Below, in pieces: positions 6,468-9,722 of a stretch of 9,722 bases of DNA. Source of the stretch: Eubacterium sp. (lineage in GTDB: Bacteria; Bacillota; Clostridia; Oscillospirales; Acutalibacteraceae); contig JAIDEF010000069.1 in assembly GCA_029054965.1 (NCBI GenBank), positions 1 through 9,722 of the forward strand, read 5' to 3'. Both the position numbers and the translations under genes were made by a program. Under the pieces are notes generated by a model. It was not told the origin of the DNA. It was given only the letters and a program-made list of their open reading frames with translations, and searched no databases. Position 1 is the first letter of the stretch. Each line of letters starts with the position of its first letter.

Positions 6468-6901
6468 TATTTGCCCTCCTTAAGCTTTTTGCTTTTTTCC
6501 TTTAATAATGCCAGTGACTTAACAACACCGTCAATAATTGCCTCAGGTCTTGCAGCACAGCCTGGAACATAAATATCAACAGGAATAACCTTATCAACAC
6601 CGCCTAAAATATTGTAGCAGTCCTTGAATACACCGCCGTTGCAGGCACAGATTCCGATTGCACAGACAACCTTTGGCTCAGACATCTGCTCATAAATCTG
6701 CTTAACAACATCCTTGTTCTGCTCGTTAACAGAGCCTGTTATAAGAAGAATATCTGCGTGCTTAGGATTGCCTGTGTTGATTACGCCAAAACGCTCAACA
6801 TCGTAAAGCGGAGTGAGACAGGCAAGCACCTCGATATCGCAGCCGTTGCAGCTTGTTCCGTCATAGTGCATTATCCAGGGTGATTTCGTTACGTCAGCCA
6901 T
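6467..6901 (-). CDS. echC: Ech hydrogenase small subunit EchC (NuoB-like)
   Basis: EchC carries the proximal [4Fe-4S] cluster that passes electrons between EchF and the Ni-Fe site of EchE. The likely ligands are Cys18 and Cys21 in SCNGCDIEVL, Cys85 in AIGICACNGG, and Cys115 in VPGCAARPE. This is the NuoB-type pattern, and CNGCD is typical of Ech. At 144 residues it is the short form, with no medial or distal clusters and no Tat signal, so it faces the cytoplasm. Cysteines 28, 80, 87 and 95 are additional and have no obvious role. The ATG directly abuts the echB stop (TAA-ATG), with an AAGGGGGT ribosome binding site inside the end of echB. The C-terminus is lysine-rich. Confidence 0.96.
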   Translation of the reverse strand: MADVTKSPWIMHYDGTSCNGCDIEVLACLTPLYDVERFGVINTGNPKHADILLITGSVNEQNKDVVKQIYEQMSEPKVVCAIGICACNGGVFKDCYNILGGVDKVIPVDIYVPGCAARPEAIIDGVVKSLALLKEKSKKLKEGK

Positions 6902-7792
6902 TTACTGCACCCCCTTAACAAATACTTCAAGAATAAATACGTTCAGTGCACCGATAATGATTGTTGTAATCCATGAGTTTTTGAACATATTCTTCCATTT
7001 CATTCTTGCGTTTGTGTTATCAACAAGTATCAGAACAAAGTATGTAACAGATATTGCTGCAAGTGCAAGAAGGGCTGTCCACCAGCTTGAGTTAAGGAAG
7101 AACAGACCTACAACACCCATTAAGAATACGTTTTCATACCAGTGTGAAATTTCAACAATAGCAAACATTTCACCCGAAAATTCAGTGGTAATACCCTTTA
7201 CCATTTCCTGATGAGCGTGATGGCTTGTTGCCAGATCGAAAGGATGCTTTCTGAGCTTGATTGTAAGAATGAATACAAAGCCGATAAATACACCCGGTAA
7301 AAGAACTACTGCAGGCACAGAGTCACTTGCAATGATTTCTCTTACCTTGAAGGTGCCTGTTGCCAGATAAAATCCAACTGCTGTTAAAAGTACCATTGGC
7401 TCATATGCAAGCATCTGCATCATTTCTCTGTTAGCACCCATATTTGCGTAAGGAGAGTGGCTGCTGGTTGCGGCAAGAATTAGGAAAAGGTTAGCTGTTG
7501 TGAGAGCAAAGAATACAAGCAGCAAATCAAATCCGCCGAAGAACAGACAGCCTGTAAAAATAACGAATACAAGGAATGTGATTAAGTAAAAAATCTGTAC
7601 GTGGTTAACAACTACAGTTTCCTTTTTCAAAAGCTTAATTACATCATAGAAGGGCTGGAGAACAGGCGGACCCTGTCTGCCCTGCATACGAGCAGTGATT
7701 TTTCTGTCAATACCCGAGGTTAATCCTCCAACAATTGGTGCAAAAATAATGTATGCTGCAATACAAATAACTATTTTTAATGTACTACTCAT
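6902..7792 (-). CDS. echB: Ech hydrogenase membrane subunit EchB (NuoH-like)
   Basis: EchB anchors the cytoplasmic arm to the membrane and is thought to relay redox-driven changes to the antiporter subunit; it is homologous to NuoH. The 296 residues contain about eight hydrophobic segments. The conserved cytoplasmic loops of the family are present: DRKITARMQGRQGPP at 29-43, GANREMMQMLAYEP at 119-132, and the charged KLRKHPFDLATSHHAHQEMVKG at 179-200 followed by TEFSG at 203-207. Its Glu and Asp residues are those linked to ion transfer in NuoH. The start overlaps the echA stop (TAATG) with AGGAGGT eight bases upstream, and echC follows with no gap. No truncation or unusual residue is seen. 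Confidence 0.96.
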   Translation of the reverse strand: MSSTLKIVICIAAYIIFAPIVGGLTSGIDRKITARMQGRQGPPVLQPFYDVIKLLKKETVVVNHVQIFYLITFLVFVIFTGCLFFGGFDLLLVFFALTTANLFLILAATSSHSPYANMGANREMMQMLAYEPMVLLTAVGFYLATGTFKVREIIASDSVPAVVLLPGVFIGFVFILTIKLRKHPFDLATSHHAHQEMVKGITTEFSGEMFAIVEISHWYENVFLMGVVGLFFLNSSWWTALLALAAISVTYFVLILVDNTNARMKWKNMFKNSWITTIIIGALNVFILEVFVKGVQ

Positions 7793-9702
7793 TAGAATGC
7801 ACCTCCTATAGAAATAACCATTAAGGCAACAATGATTAAGATTGAAATAACAATTGACGGATTCCAGAGCTTTTTCTCACCGAATATATCCTCCATATAC
7901 CAGTTAGCAAGGAAGAAACGCTTCTTTTCGCCCATAGAATCAATATAGTTCATCTGGTCGCCTGCGTTAACACCATTGATGTAACGAGGTGCTTTTTTGT
8001 ATCGTGTTTCCTTAGCAGTTAACCAAGCTGCACCCGGTACTAAGAATATAGCTACAAGCATAATAACCATAATAACTATATTATCGTTAGAAATAACGGC
8101 AGTTGCATTGTTGAACACAACATCAATATAAGGAATAATTACCTTGCTTGAAAGGAATGGGAAAGTTACACAAAGAGTAATCATAAGCAAAGAGTGGATT
8201 AATATTGATGTCCACTGATTAGCTGATGTGGTGTTCTTTGCCTTTACGTCATTGTTCTTTGACGCAAGCACTGTTGCAATCCATTTCATCCAGTAGAAAA
8301 GTGTTGTAGCACTTCCGAAGCAAACGAATAATACAAGGATTATTGAACCGCAGTCAACAAATGCCTTGAGTGCTGCCCATTTTGAAATGAGCATACCAAA
8401 TGGTGCAAGGAACATACCTGCAATACCGATAACAAGAGTCCAGGCAAGATAAGGATGACGGCGTACAAGACCATGCATTGTTTCAATATCTCTTGAGCCT
8501 GTTGCATTTTCAATAGAGCCGACTGTCTGGAACAGAAGTGATTTTGAAATAGCGTGGAAGATAATCAGGAACATACCTGCCCATACAGTTTCCTTAGCAC
8601 CAACACCGGCACAGGCGGTGATTAATCCGAGGTTTGATATGGTTGAGTAAGCAAGCACCTTTTTACCGTCACTTACAGTGATAGCAAGCATTGACATAAC
8701 AAGGAAGGTAAAGCCGCCTACAAGTGAAACCATTGAGCCTGCATATGTATCACCGAGAACAGGCGAAAGCCTTAACAGCAGATAAACGCCGGCTTTAACC
8801 ATTGTGGCACTGTGAAGGAGTGCTGATGAAGGTGTGGGAGCAACCATTGCACCGAGAAGCCATTTTGAGAACGGCATCTGTGCACTTTTTGTAAGTGCTG
8901 CAAATGAAAGCAGAATAGCAGGAACAACAATAAGCTTTCCGTCGCAAAGAATAAGACTCTGCATATCTGTTACTTTAAACTGCATACCGGCAATTACAAT
9001 ACCTGCAGCAAAGCCGCATCCGCCTAAAAGGTTCATCCAGAGTGCTCTGAAGCAGTTGTGAATTGCCTCGGCAGTTCTTGTGTAGCCAATAAGCAGGAAG
9101 GATACAACGCTGGTAATTTCCCAGAAGAAGTACATCCAGATAAGACTGTTTGAAAGTACTAAGCCGAACATTGCACCAAGGAATACATAAAGCAGTGAGA
9201 AGAAATATCTTCGTCTGTCTTTGAATTCTTTATGGTGTTCATGGTAATCCTTCATATAACCACAGGCATATACTGTGATTAGTGAGCCGATTACTGCAAC
9301 AATAAGAACCATAATTACAGTAAGCTGGTCAACAAATATTTTGCTGATTTGCTGGTGCGGTTCCTTGCCGCCAAGCTCGTACCAGAACATAAGTGCTGTC
9401 TGCGCTATTGATAAAAGCGCCGCATAATATTGCTTATACTTGATACTGAGTACAGTGATTAATACTACAAGAAAGGCTTCAATGCCTATCATAGCATAGT
9501 CAACTGCTTTTGTTTCAGTAAAGAAGTTAAGCTGAGTGCTGCCTGAGGTAAAATATTTTGCTGCAAAAGTAACAGCAAGTCCGATAATACCTGCACAGCT
9601 TGCGTAAGTTATGATTTGTCTTGCGATATTGTTTTTGAACACTGCAAGAAGCAGTGCACTGACAAATGGCAGACATATCATAACAATGATTAAACTCTCC
9701 AT
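7792..9702 (-). CDS. echA: Ech hydrogenase membrane subunit EchA (NuoL/Mrp antiporter-like ion pump)
   Basis: EchA is the large integral membrane subunit expected to move H+ or Na+ when electrons flow between ferredoxin and H+/H2. The 636 residues are mostly hydrophobic helices and belong to the NuoL/MrpA (proton-conducting membrane transporter) family. Key polar residues are present: Glu195 in FFWEITSVVSFLL, Lys272 in AALTKSAQMPFSKWL, His297 and Lys303 in LLHSATMVKAGVYLL, and His383 with Lys387 in FHAISKSLLF. The ion path therefore looks intact. A polar cytoplasmic stretch (about 562-614) precedes a last hydrophobic helix at the C-terminus; there is no long NuoL-type lateral-helix extension. 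The ATG has AGGAGG eight bases upstream. echA is typically the first gene of ech operons, but the promoter would lie beyond the right edge. Confidence 0.95.
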   Translation of the reverse strand: MESLIIVMICLPFVSALLLAVFKNNIARQIITYASCAGIIGLAVTFAAKYFTSGSTQLNFFTETKAVDYAMIGIEAFLVVLITVLSIKYKQYYAALLSIAQTALMFWYELGGKEPHQQISKIFVDQLTVIMVLIVAVIGSLITVYACGYMKDYHEHHKEFKDRRRYFFSLLYVFLGAMFGLVLSNSLIWMYFFWEITSVVSFLLIGYTRTAEAIHNCFRALWMNLLGGCGFAAGIVIAGMQFKVTDMQSLILCDGKLIVVPAILLSFAALTKSAQMPFSKWLLGAMVAPTPSSALLHSATMVKAGVYLLLRLSPVLGDTYAGSMVSLVGGFTFLVMSMLAITVSDGKKVLAYSTISNLGLITACAGVGAKETVWAGMFLIIFHAISKSLLFQTVGSIENATGSRDIETMHGLVRRHPYLAWTLVIGIAGMFLAPFGMLISKWAALKAFVDCGSIILVLFVCFGSATTLFYWMKWIATVLASKNNDVKAKNTTSANQWTSILIHSLLMITLCVTFPFLSSKVIIPYIDVVFNNATAVISNDNIVIMVIMLVAIFLVPGAAWLTAKETRYKKAPRYINGVNAGDQMNYIDSMGEKKRFFLANWYMEDIFGEKKLWNPSIVISILIIVALMVISIGGAF

Positions 9703-9710
9703 TTAATCAA

Positions 9711-9716
9711 CCTCCT
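9711..9716 (-). promoter_or_regulatory. Ribosome binding site of echA
   Basis: The minus strand reads AGGAGG, eight bases upstream of the ATG at 9702-9700. It supports this start. A TAA directly abuts the ATG at 9705-9703 and could end an upstream gene, but too little sequence remains to tell. Confidence 0.8.
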
Positions 9717-9722
9717 CACTAC

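Noticed and set aside
4996..9702. A fragment of respiratory complex I (Nuo)
   Set aside because: The large subunit has both nickel-binding CxxC pairs (65/68 and 353/356), and the six-gene order and short small subunit fit Ech.
9703..9722. End of an upstream gene (S-E-E-V-D-stop) directly before echA
   Set aside because: Only 20 bases remain and TAG, TGA and TAA all occur there in different frames, so no gene can be supported.

Overview
The window is one uninterrupted minus-strand operon, read from right to left. It encodes a six-subunit, membrane-bound, energy-converting [NiFe] hydrogenase of the Ech type (group 4), followed by four of the Hyp maturation genes that build its active site. The order of transcription is echA-echB-echC-echD-echE-echF-hypF-hypC-hypD-hypE, then the first codons of an unidentified gene that leaves the window at the left edge. 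No RNA gene, mobile element, CRISPR array, terminator or convincing promoter is visible. The largest intergenic gap is 23 bases.

The organism is most likely an anaerobic, fermentative, low-to-moderate GC member of the Firmicutes (Clostridia, perhaps Ruminococcaceae/Oscillospirales). This is inferred from the strong AGGAGG-type ribosome binding sites, AT-leaning codon use, and the Ech plus Hyp cluster. It cannot be fixed from this sequence alone.

Right part (about 4365-9702), the hydrogenase. EchA (antiporter-like, NuoL/MrpA family) and EchB (NuoH-like) form the ion-pumping membrane arm. EchC (NuoB-like, proximal [4Fe-4S]), EchD (NuoC-like), EchE (catalytic [NiFe] subunit, NuoD-like) and EchF (ferredoxin-like, NuoI-like) form the cytoplasmic arm. 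The complex is expected to oxidise reduced ferredoxin, reduce protons to H2 and store the energy as an ion gradient, or to run in reverse. EchF is unusual. It carries two tandem copies of the 2x[4Fe-4S] domain, so four cluster motifs in 205 residues instead of the usual two.

Left part (about 46-4359), maturation. HypF and HypE make the cyanide ligands, and HypC with HypD assemble the Fe(CN)2CO unit delivered to EchE. HypA and HypB (nickel insertion) are not seen. EchE ends right after its DPCxxC motif, so no maturation protease should be needed.

Genes are tightly coupled: four junctions are TAATG overlaps and one is a directly abutting TAA-ATG. The most unexpected DNA-level signal is in early hypF, just past the ech/hyp boundary. 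A perfect 24-base palindrome (4213-4236) overlaps by three bases a 12-base-pair hairpin (4186-4215). The system itself is a known one; the duplicated EchF and the intragenic double hairpin are the points that deserve a second look.
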